Positions 8,042-14,852 of a DNA stretch of 39,109 nt are shown in pieces (within the stretch, counting starts at the first letter, position 1; each line of letters starts with the position of its first letter). The notes under the pieces were generated by a model. It was not told where the DNA came from and did no database searches. It saw only the letters and a program-made list of their open reading frames with translations. Made by a program: the position numbers and the translations under genes. Source of the stretch: Bacteroidales bacterium (GTDB lineage: Bacteria; Bacteroidota; Bacteroidia; Bacteroidales; WCHB1-69); assembly GCA_017650305.1 (NCBI GenBank), contig JAGCFD010000025.1:1-39109 (forward strand), read 5' to 3'.

Positions 8042-9544
8042 TTATTTTATTGTATAATCGTTCCATTTTATTTCTCTTCCATCTTTAAACAATGTTGTGA
8101 GAAGGGTGTGGCCTTCGTCATCAAAGTAAGTCCATTGACCTTCCTGCAAGCCTTTACTATATTTCCCCAAGGTCTTGACCGCGCCATTCTCCCAATAGGC
8201 AGTATATTTACCGTCACGCACATCTTGGTCGTAGCGAATTTCAAAGGCGATATGGTCTTTGTCGAAAGTAGTGATCCACAATCCCTCTTTTTTCCCGCCA
8301 TCGTATTTTCCTGTCTCTTCGGAGGTTCCGTTTTTATAGAACCACTCCCCTTCTTCATATCCTGCCACATATTCTCCTTTCACGAAAGGTTCTCCCTGTT
8401 CATCGTATTCGGCATAATAGCCGTCCAGCTCACCATCGTCATAATGGGCGATAATCATGGTGTCTCCCGACGGGTAGAACCACAGCCACTCACCGTCTTT
8501 GCGTCCTTTGGGGCTATATGCGCCGGTTATCTCCACGCTTTGATCCGGGAAATAGAACTTCCAGTTGCCCACCGTTTTGGAGTCTTTATACTTGCCCTTG
8601 GAGCGCAGTTCTCCTGTTGGGTAATACTCTTTCCAGAGGCCTTGTCGCAGGCCGTTTTCATCGGTGATGCCTTCATAGCGCATCCAGCCGTCCTCATAAA
8701 GATAGCCTTTGACGAGTTTGCCGGTGGTGTCGTATTCTCGCCGGACCCCGTCGGGCACGCCTCTGCAGTAAGAGGCCTCCACCGCAACCTTCCCATTAGG
8801 ATGAAAAGACATGCGTTTGTCCATCTGTTTGGTCTCTTTGGCATCGACAACCAGCACGCCGTGGTCATATTTCTCTACATAGAGGAAATCGCCTGCCGCG
8901 TCATAGTACTTGAAGAAGCCATGCTTGTTGTCGTTGAGGTAGCTGCCTTCGGCGCGCATGTTGCCGTTAGGCCAGAAGAGTTTCCAGCTTCCCTGTTTGA
9001 GTCCTTGCTTGTCGGTGCGGTTGATGCGCTCGCGGCGGCTCTGCACTCCCCGGTAATACTTGGTGACTGCCACGACAAGACCCGTATCGTTATACTCTTT
9101 GGCCAATCCATGGGGTTTGCCATTCTCGTACGGCACGCTCATTTTCAGCCATCCGCGCATGTCATAGGTGAGCACCTGCCCAATGATCGTGTCAGCGTGC
9201 CATTGCGAAACCACATACTCATCAGCTCTGTACACCTTCTGTTCGCCCTCTTTGAGGCCCTGGCGATAGTGGGTTGTCATCACCATTTTCCCGTCATCGT
9301 TGTAAAATGTCCAAAGACTATCCAAAAGAAAATCACGGCGGTTGCCTTCCGAAATCAGCACCCCTGCCGGGTTGTAAGACTTCCACCAGCCTTCCGGCTT
9401 GCCGTCCACGAGCTTGCCCTCACTGGATTTCTCCCCCGTGGGGTAATAGAAAATGACATGCCCGTCTGATGGCACGGTGTCCTGCGCCTGAGCAAAAGAG
9501 ATGCCTGCAGCCAGCCACAGTGCCAGCCACATCATTCTCCGCAT
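8042..9544 (-). CDS. Secreted MORN/YwqK-type repeat protein
   Basis: A 500-residue protein built almost entirely of degenerate repeats of about 23 residues, of the form G-x-W-x-x-Y-x-x-x-G-x-x-x-x-x-G-x-Y (for example GLWKEYYPTGELRSKGKYKD and GEWLWFYPSGD). These are typical of MORN and YwqK-family proteins, which form elongated beta-hairpin stacks. The signal peptide MRRMMWLALWLAAGISFAQA indicates export. The frame is open up to 9664, but the -7 box at 9596-9603 puts transcription start near 9588 and the longer start lies inside a terminator hairpin. The ATG at 9544 just before the signal peptide is therefore preferred. No catalytic residues are visible. A binding or scaffold role at the cell surface is likely; the YwqK 'antitoxin' label seen in databases should not be read as function here. 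Confidence 0.85.
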   Translation of the reverse strand: MRRMMWLALWLAAGISFAQAQDTVPSDGHVIFYYPTGEKSSEGKLVDGKPEGWWKSYNPAGVLISEGNRRDFLLDSLWTFYNDDGKMVMTTHYRQGLKEGEQKVYRADEYVVSQWHADTIIGQVLTYDMRGWLKMSVPYENGKPHGLAKEYNDTGLVVAVTKYYRGVQSRRERINRTDKQGLKQGSWKLFWPNGNMRAEGSYLNDNKHGFFKYYDAAGDFLYVEKYDHGVLVVDAKETKQMDKRMSFHPNGKVAVEASYCRGVPDGVRREYDTTGKLVKGYLYEDGWMRYEGITDENGLRQGLWKEYYPTGELRSKGKYKDSKTVGNWKFYFPDQSVEITGAYSPKGRKDGEWLWFYPSGDTMIIAHYDDGELDGYYAEYDEQGEPFVKGEYVAGYEEGEWFYKNGTSEETGKYDGGKKEGLWITTFDKDHIAFEIRYDQDVRDGKYTAYWENGAVKTLGKYSKGLQEGQWTYFDDEGHTLLTTLFKDGREIKWNDYTIK

Positions 9545-9595
9545 ATTGAGAAGCAAGATCCGTGTCTTCCGATGAATTTTACGCATACGAGGCGG

Positions 9596-9603
9596 CAAAT
9601 ATA
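9596..9603 (-). promoter_or_regulatory. -7 box for the MORN-repeat gene
   Basis: TATATTTG followed by C on the minus strand. Transcription would start near 9588, which excludes the upstream in-frame ATG at 9664, leaves no leader for the one at 9586, and favours 9544. Confidence 0.5.
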
Positions 9604-9633
9604 GCATTTTTCTGCGAGACTGGGGTTGTGGGA

Positions 9634-9675
9634 AACAAAAAGCGCCATCGCACAACCGTGCCATGGCGCTCTTTT
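9634..9675 (-). terminator. Intrinsic terminator after the small lipoprotein gene
   Basis: Stem AGCGCCAT (9641-9648) pairs with ATGGCGCT (9663-9670). The stem is followed on the minus strand by TTTTGTTTCC and preceded by an A-rich run. It ends the transcript of the 9734-10183 gene about 60 bases after its stop. T-runs on both sides mean it could also work in the plus direction. Confidence 0.7.
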
Positions 9676-9689
9676 TGTCTTTGTTTATT

Positions 9690-9731
9690 AGCCAAAAGCT
9701 AACAGCTAATAGCCAATGGCCAACAGCCAGC
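9690..9731. repeat. Heptanucleotide tandem array 1 (six units, consensus RGCYAAN)
   Basis: Six consecutive 7-base units read on the plus strand: AGCCAAA, AGCTAAC, AGCTAAT, AGCCAAT, GGCCAAC and AGCCAGC. The array starts 2 bases beyond the stop codon of the small lipoprotein gene and ends before its terminator hairpin. A related four-unit array lies at 36450-36477. Confidence 0.8.
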
Positions 9732-9733
9732 CC

Positions 9734-10183
9734 TTACTTGCTGCCGTTAAACTCGATGATCTTGATGTAGGTGTTCAGCAAATCGCTCAGCAAGGCCACC
9801 CTATATTGGATGATCAAGTTCAGATTATTGCCGTCCACAGTGGCGATGACCTCGATGTTTTGAATCTTCTCCGTAGCGGTGTTAATGTAGTTGTTAGCAC
9901 CTGCAATGGAATTGAGAATCGTGGTCATATACTCCACATTGTCGCTGTTTGCCTTATAGACACCGGGAGTATAATAATCCAAAGGAAGACAGGCGTAAAG
10001 AAGCAATCCATTGGTGGACAAAGGGTTTTGAGTTAATCTCACGCTGCCATCTTTTGTTGTATTGTTGGAGATGAACTTGAAAGTACCCATGTATTTGCCG
10101 GCATACTGACTGGCCTCGTTGTTGGTACAAGATGCAAAACCGACAATCAACAGTACGATGAGAGGGAATAATGACTTTTTCAT
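9734..10183 (-). CDS. Small lipoprotein of unknown function
   Basis: A 149-residue predicted lipoprotein. The signal is MKKSLFPLIVLLIVGFASC with the modified Cys at position 19, followed by TNNEAS. The mature part (about 130 residues) begins with a beta-rich stretch (YAGKYMGTFKFISNNTT) and ends with two hydrophobic strands. The alternating pattern suggests a small beta-barrel or lipocalin-like fold, but I recognise no family. The promoter upstream has both a -33 and a -7 element, a heptamer repeat array follows the stop codon and an intrinsic terminator ends the unit, so it is a single-gene transcript. It is divergent from the BASS-type transporter. Confidence 0.78.
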   Translation of the reverse strand: MKKSLFPLIVLLIVGFASCTNNEASQYAGKYMGTFKFISNNTTKDGSVRLTQNPLSTNGLLLYACLPLDYYTPGVYKANSDNVEYMTTILNSIAGANNYINTATEKIQNIEVIATVDGNNLNLIIQYRVALLSDLLNTYIKIIEFNGSK

Positions 10184-10229
10184 AATAGTAATTTTATGGT
10201 ATTAATTTGTGATAACTGAATTGAGGATG

Positions 10230-10262
10230 CAAAAATAACAAAATAAATAAACCGACAGCAAA
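10230..10262 (-). promoter_or_regulatory. Promoter of the small lipoprotein gene
   Basis: On the minus strand, -7 box TATTTTTG followed by C (10230-10237) with -33 TTTG (10259-10262) 21 bases upstream. The predicted leader is about 40 bases. Confidence 0.65.
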
Positions 10263-10326
10263 AAAACAACATTTTAAGCCGATAATCATCAGAGCTTGAC
10301 AGCATAATTCCAAAGTCAATATTTTG

Positions 10327-10334
10327 TATTTTTG
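10327..10334 (+). promoter_or_regulatory. -7 box for the BASS-type transporter
   Basis: TATTTTTG followed by C on the plus strand. The predicted start is near 10342, about 16 bases before the first ATG. No good -33 element is seen. Confidence 0.5.
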
Positions 10335-10357
10335 CCGGCCGATAAAACCGGATAAAG

Positions 10358-11302
10358 ATGATGGAAAAATTAAGGAGTTACGTATTGCCGTTTGCCATAG
10401 TGGCAGGCTTGTTGCTGCATAGATGGTGTGCGTTGATCTCCTTTCTGGCTCCCTACATGGTTTTCCTCATCCTGTTTTTGAACTTTGTGGCGGTGGATCT
10501 GCGCAGGCTGCACTTCACGAAGATTCAGTGGTGCACGCTCGCCTTTCAGTTAGTAGTGAGTATTGCCGCCTATTTCATCGTCATCAAGACCATTCAGAAT
10601 CCGCTGTTGGCACAAGGCATCTTGATGGGCATCCTCTGCCCGGTGGCCTGCTCGGTGGTGGTGATCGCCTGTATGCTCGGGGCCGACCGCCCAACGGTGA
10701 CCGCCTACACGGTCATCGGCAATCTGGCCATCGCGGTGGTGGCTCCCCTCTATTTCTCTATTGTGGGCGTGCATCCCGAACTGCCCCTGATGACTTCTTA
10801 TTGGATAATCTTCAAAAAGATAGCGCCCACCATCGGACTTCCCTTCTTTGTGGCCCTCTTTTTGCAGGTAGCCTTGCCACGCACCCATCAGGTGCTTGCA
10901 CGATACACGGGTTTAACGTTTTACATCTGGGCTTTTCTCCTGACGCTCACATTGGGACAGACCATAGACTTCATCTTCCTTCACGGAAATGGGAACGGGC
11001 TCAACATCCTGTGGTTAGGCATTGCATCCGTGTTGATATGCGCCATACAGTTTGGCGTTGGCAAATGGGTCGGTCGGAAGTACGGCGACAGCATGGCGGG
11101 TGGCCAGATGCTTGGTCAGAAAAACACAGCGATGGGCATCTGGATGGCCAACACCTATCTCATTCCCTTGGCTTCGGTGTTTTTGGCATTCTATTCCGTA
11201 TGGCAAAATCTCTTTAACAGCTGGCAGATATGGCAGCATGACCACAAAGAGGCTACTTCTGTGCCATCTTCAACAGCACAATCGTCACAACCAGAAAGAT
11301 AA
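10358..11302 (+). CDS. Bile acid:sodium symporter (BASS) family transporter
   Basis: A 314-residue, very hydrophobic protein with nine or ten predicted membrane helices. It includes the crossover-type segments GILCPVACSVVVIACMLGA and GGQMLGQKNTAMGIWMANTY, which correspond to the two conserved substrate/sodium-binding motifs of the BASS superfamily. Such proteins carry organic anions (bile acids, pantothenate, keto acids) with sodium; the substrate here cannot be told. Two adjacent ATGs (10358 and 10361) are both possible starts. The hydrophilic C-terminal tail HDHKEATSVPSS is encoded in the segment that overlaps the end of the LptF/G gene on the opposite strand by 50 bases. Confidence 0.82.
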   Translation: MMEKLRSYVLPFAIVAGLLLHRWCALISFLAPYMVFLILFLNFVAVDLRRLHFTKIQWCTLAFQLVVSIAAYFIVIKTIQNPLLAQGILMGILCPVACSVVVIACMLGADRPTVTAYTVIGNLAIAVVAPLYFSIVGVHPELPLMTSYWIIFKKIAPTIGLPFFVALFLQVALPRTHQVLARYTGLTFYIWAFLLTLTLGQTIDFIFLHGNGNGLNILWLGIASVLICAIQFGVGKWVGRKYGDSMAGGQMLGQKNTAMGIWMANTYLIPLASVFLAFYSVWQNLFNSWQIWQHDHKEATSVPSSTAQSSQPER

Positions 11303-12383
11303 TATTAGGTATCCACGTGCCCAATAACGGCGGCAATCCACCCGACACGGAGAAGACGGTGGACACCTGCTGCAGGAAAATAAACGTGAACGCCAGTCCC
11401 ATGCCAATGAAGATGTGCACCCCCACGCCACGGGCATTTTTACGCGAAGAGACACTCACGCCAAGGAATGTCATGATGATGATTCCCAAAGGATTGGACA
11501 CGCGCTTGTGGGCTTCTATCTGATAGCTTGTCACCATGTTGGAGCCGCGGCGTTTTTCCTCCCGTATAAACTGACGCAACTCTTTGTAAGGCATGGTTTC
11601 ACTGATGAAGACATCCTGACTGAAATTCACCGGCAGAACGTTGAAGGTAGTGTCCAGATAATCACCGGTGGTCACATATTCCACCCCGTCAACAATCTGG
11701 CGGCGGACATACTTGTGCAATAGCCAGTGGCCGGTCGTCTCGTCATAGCGCATCGTCTGGGCGGCTATCTTGTCCACAACCTGATTCTGGTTAAAAGACT
11801 CGTATGTTGCAAAATAGCCCTGGTCTTGGCGACGGTCCCAGCGCTCCACAAAGATATAGCTATGGCTATCGTTCTTCACATGGATATTATTGGTAGAGAT
11901 GGCCGCCCGTCCGAAATAGGCGTATTTGAATTCATTAAGACGGTTATTGGTGTGCGGCACTACCAAGTTGGCTAACAGCAGGGATACCAGCATAATGATG
12001 ATGGAACCCACGAGATAGGGACGGAGAAAACGGCGGAATGAAATCCCATTGCCTAATATGGAGATTATCTCGTTGTGAGATGAGAGTTTGGAGGTAAACC
12101 AAATCACGCTGATAAAGGTAAACAGCGGGATAAAAAGGTTGATGAAATAGGGGATAAAGTTCAGATAATAGCCTGTGATGATCTGGCCCACGGGAACCCC
12201 TTTGTCCATAAACCGCTGTATGTTCTCCGACAAGTCGAAGATGACAACGATAGTCATCAAAAGGGCGATAGCATAGACTACCGAGCCGAGAAATTTCCTC
12301 AGCAGGTACGAGTCCAGAATTTTCCATCCGGTCTTCTCGCGGAAGAGTTCTGAGAATCTATGCCATTGCTCCCTAATTTTCAT
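11253..12383 (-). CDS. LptF/LptG family permease (YjgP/YjgQ)
   Basis: A 376-residue inner-membrane permease of the lipopolysaccharide export machine. LptF and LptG pair with the ATPase LptB to pull LPS from the inner membrane towards the LptA bridge. N-terminal membrane helices occur around 32-51, 75-95 and 110-130. A soluble jellyroll-type periplasmic domain occupies about 150-300, and three further helices run to the end. The block KLSSHNEIISILGNGISFRR is the coupling region typical of the family. Whether it is LptF or LptG is not decided by sequence alone. It lies 23 bases after the S9 peptidase gene and is probably co-transcribed. Its final 50 bases overlap the convergent BASS-type gene. 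Confidence 0.92.
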   Translation of the reverse strand: MKIREQWHRFSELFREKTGWKILDSYLLRKFLGSVVYAIALLMTIVVIFDLSENIQRFMDKGVPVGQIITGYYLNFIPYFINLFIPLFTFISVIWFTSKLSSHNEIISILGNGISFRRFLRPYLVGSIIIMLVSLLLANLVVPHTNNRLNEFKYAYFGRAAISTNNIHVKNDSHSYIFVERWDRRQDQGYFATYESFNQNQVVDKIAAQTMRYDETTGHWLLHKYVRRQIVDGVEYVTTGDYLDTTFNVLPVNFSQDVFISETMPYKELRQFIREEKRRGSNMVTSYQIEAHKRVSNPLGIIIMTFLGVSVSSRKNARGVGVHIFIGMGLAFTFIFLQQVSTVFSVSGGLPPLLGTWIPNIIFLVVTIVLLKMAQK

Positions 12384-12406
12384 ACCTCAACAGTCAAAGT
12401 TCAATG

Positions 12407-14494
12407 TTACTCCTTCAGCCATTGGTCGAGCCAGCGGAAGAACTCGCGCTGCCAGAGAATGGCATTCTGAGGTTTGGACACAAAGTGGCACTCATCGGGG
12501 AAAAAGAGGAAGCGGCTGGGGATACCCTTGATTTGGGCTGCATCGAAGGCCTGCATGCCTTCGGTGTAGGGGATGCGGAAATCGTTGCCGCCATGGATGA
12601 CCAGGATGGGGGTGTCCCAGTTGCCGACGAACTTGTGCGGGGAGAAGTCGTAGCTCTTGGGGGTCGGATTTTTCCAATAGGGCCCTTCGATGTCGTGGTT
12701 GGCGAAGAAGAGCTCTTCGGTGGTATTGTACCAGCTCTCGAAGTTGAACATGCCGCAGTGGGCGATAAAGGCCTTGAAGCGTTTCTCGTGGTGGCCGGCA
12801 AGCCAATAGACGGAGAAGCCGCCGAAGCTGGCGCCGACACAGCCCAGCCGGTTTTCATCCACATAGGGTTCCTTGGCGATAGCATCGATAGCGGAGAGGT
12901 AGTCGCGCATGCATTGACCACCGTAATCACCGCTGATCTCATCATTCCACTCGTGGCCGAAGCCGGGCAGACCACGACGATTGGGGGCTACCACGATGTA
13001 GTCATGCGCTGCCATCATCTGAAAGTTCCAGCGGTAGGAGAAGAACTGGCTCACAGACGACTGCGGACCGCCCTGGCAGTAGAGCAAGGCGGGATAAGTC
13101 TTCGTGGAGTCAAAGTTGGGGGGCAGGATGACCCACACCAACATGTCCTTGCCGTCGGTGGTCTTCACCCAACGCTTCTCCGATTTGGCCGGCACAATCT
13201 GGTCGAGCACCTCCTTGTTGATGAAGCTCAGCTGCTTCACCGACTTGTCTTCCAAGTTCACGCTGAAGATTTCCGAGGGCATCGCGTGGGTGGTGCGCGT
13301 CACGATGAGCTGGTTGCCGCACACCTGCAGGGTGTTGTAGTCGTAATCCCCGTCGGTAAGCTGTTTGAAAGTCTTGGTGGCCAAATCGAGACAATAGATC
13401 TGGTTGGTAGCCTCTTTGCAGGAGGTGAAGAAGATCTTGCCTCCATCCGCACTCCACCCGAAATTGGTGGCATCTTGGTCAAAATCGGTACTATAGTCGG
13501 TAGCCTTCTGGGTGGCGAAGTCGTACACCATCAGGCTATGTTTCTCCGACTCAAAACCGTCGGTCTTCATATTCCACCACACCAACTTGGAGCCGTCGGG
13601 AGAAAAGACAGGGTCCATGTCGTAGCCTTTGTTGTCTTCGGTCAAGTTGACGGTCTTCTTAGTAGCGAGGTCATAGAGATAGAGGTCGGTGTTGGTGCTT
13701 TCGGCAAAGGCCTTGCCCGTGAGTTTCTTGCAGCAATAGACCAGCTGATTGCCATCGGGATGCCAAGCCACCTCCTCCATGCCACCGAAAGGCGGGTTGG
13801 GAGCGTGGAACTTCTGACCCTCCAGCAAGTCAACAGGATTCTTCATCAAAGGATAGTCTGCCACGAAAAGATGACTGTAGGTGCCGTCGGCCCAGTAGTT
13901 CCAGTGACGATACATAAGATCGTCATATATCATGGCGTTGGCCTCGGGCAGATCGGAATAGCGTTGTGCAATGGTAGGATCCAGGCGCACGTTCATCGCG
14001 TAACATACATGTTTCATGTCGGGAGCGTAGCTGAAAGCGTTGATGTCGCCATCCACATGCGTGAGTTGTTTCACGTGGGATCCATCAGGATCGCACTCGA
14101 AGATCTGATTGCCCTTGTCATCCGGGAATAGATAGGCGATCTTTTTGCCATCGGGGCGCCAAATGGGCTGAGCCTCATCTTGTTTGGTCGTGGTGATGCG
14201 GGTGGGCTCGCCGCCCTCCACCGGCATGGTGTACAACTCAGCATTGCCCTTGTTGGCGTGGTAGTCGTAGTACTTCACACTATAGAGGATCGTCTTGCCG
14301 TCGGGCGACACCTGCACGTCTGACAAGCGGCCGAGGTACCAGAGGATCTGCTCGTCCATCACATGCTTGGAAAAGTCTGGGACCTCGCGGTTCTCCTTGG
14401 AGATGAGATCCGCATCTTTCGTGTCCGCTTTTTTGTTCTGACAACTGAAAAGAGTCATAATGATACAGGTTAATAGTATGAGATTCCGTTTCAT
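12407..14494 (-). CDS. S9 family (prolyl oligopeptidase-type) peptidase, lipoprotein 1
   Basis: A 695-residue exported serine peptidase. The N-terminus MKRNLILLTCIIMTLFSC is a lipoprotein signal. Residues to about 430 form WD40/PD40-like beta-propeller blades (repeated SPDGK motifs), and the last 250 residues are the alpha/beta hydrolase. The triad is readable: Ser556 in GASFGG, Asp638 in GGNDFRIP and His670 in DECHF. It should release di- or tripeptides or cleave short peptides in the periplasm. The frame extends up to 14569, but a -7 box at 14540-14547 and the signal peptide fix the start at 14494. Its closest relative in the window is the gene at 33547-35658. A 12-bp palindrome directly abuts the start codon, and LptF/G follows. 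Confidence 0.93.
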   Translation of the reverse strand: MKRNLILLTCIIMTLFSCQNKKADTKDADLISKENREVPDFSKHVMDEQILWYLGRLSDVQVSPDGKTILYSVKYYDYHANKGNAELYTMPVEGGEPTRITTTKQDEAQPIWRPDGKKIAYLFPDDKGNQIFECDPDGSHVKQLTHVDGDINAFSYAPDMKHVCYAMNVRLDPTIAQRYSDLPEANAMIYDDLMYRHWNYWADGTYSHLFVADYPLMKNPVDLLEGQKFHAPNPPFGGMEEVAWHPDGNQLVYCCKKLTGKAFAESTNTDLYLYDLATKKTVNLTEDNKGYDMDPVFSPDGSKLVWWNMKTDGFESEKHSLMVYDFATQKATDYSTDFDQDATNFGWSADGGKIFFTSCKEATNQIYCLDLATKTFKQLTDGDYDYNTLQVCGNQLIVTRTTHAMPSEIFSVNLEDKSVKQLSFINKEVLDQIVPAKSEKRWVKTTDGKDMLVWVILPPNFDSTKTYPALLYCQGGPQSSVSQFFSYRWNFQMMAAHDYIVVAPNRRGLPGFGHEWNDEISGDYGGQCMRDYLSAIDAIAKEPYVDENRLGCVGASFGGFSVYWLAGHHEKRFKAFIAHCGMFNFESWYNTTEELFFANHDIEGPYWKNPTPKSYDFSPHKFVGNWDTPILVIHGGNDFRIPYTEGMQAFDAAQIKGIPSRFLFFPDECHFVSKPQNAILWQREFFRWLDQWLKE

Positions 14495-14506
14495 AACAAG
14501 CTTGTT
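14495..14506. repeat. 12-bp perfect palindrome next to the S9 peptidase start (copy 2)
   Basis: AACAAGCTTGTT, immediately before the ATG and within the predicted leader RNA. It is identical to the element at 7949-7960. Confidence 0.5.
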
Positions 14507-14539
14507 TTTAAGAAAAACTGCATCTTGATTTTGCAACGG

Positions 14540-14547
14540 CAAAGATA
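14540..14547 (-). promoter_or_regulatory. -7 box for the S9 peptidase/LptF-G unit
   Basis: TATCTTTG followed by C on the minus strand. The predicted start is near 14533, with a leader of about 39 bases. Confidence 0.5.
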
Positions 14548-14807
14548 AGTTTTTTTCTATACTACCCATCTGAAAAAGTGGAAATAATAAAACAGACCGA
14601 GCTAAAAGGAAAATTTGTAGAATTGCAGAGTCAAATTTTCAGATTATGTTCTATGGACCTCGCATGGTTTATAGGTGTGGCGTGAAGATGGTAAAAATAT
14701 AAGTTCCCATAACTTGTCTATCAGAGTGAGGGCGGCCGGACCATATTTCCCCGACCCTCGCATTCAACTTGCATTACTATTCGCACAATCATACATATTC
14801 AAATCCA
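14548..14807. other. Intergenic stretch without a recognisable gene
   Basis: The S9 peptidase and the secreted repeat protein are divergent and separated by 358 bases, the longest gene-free gap in the window. Apart from the promoter boxes at its two ends and the palindrome at 14495, I see no reading frame, RNA gene or obvious hairpin in this central part. Confidence 0.5.
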
Positions 14808-14824
14808 TAATTTTGCTATCTTTG
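14808..14824 (+). promoter_or_regulatory. Two tandem -7 boxes for the secreted CHU_C protein
   Basis: TAATTTTG (14808-14815) and TATCTTTG (14817-14824), each followed by C, lie one base apart on the plus strand. Either places transcription start within about 30 bases of the ATG at 14853. Two overlapping promoters would give two start sites 9 bases apart. Confidence 0.5.
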
Positions 14825-14852
14825 CCACATTTTATAATGTAGAAAAAACAAC

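Noticed and set aside
7988..9469. A 493-codon open frame opposite the MORN-repeat gene
   Set aside because: It has no promoter of its own, no conserved motif, and a composition matching an antisense shadow of the repeat protein.
8042..9544. Reading the YwqK-type repeats as a toxin-antitoxin system
   Set aside because: The protein is exported, very large and has no small toxin partner beside it. The antitoxin label comes from a distant annotation and does not fit.
9690..9731. Heptamer arrays considered as a CRISPR or attachment site
   Set aside because: Units are contiguous without spacers, only 7 bases long, and no cas or integrase gene is in the window.
12404..14131. A 575-codon open frame on the plus strand opposite S9 peptidase 1
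   Set aside because: It is antisense to a gene with a full catalytic triad and signal peptide, and its translation has no recognisable motif. It is a by-product of codon usage on the coding strand.
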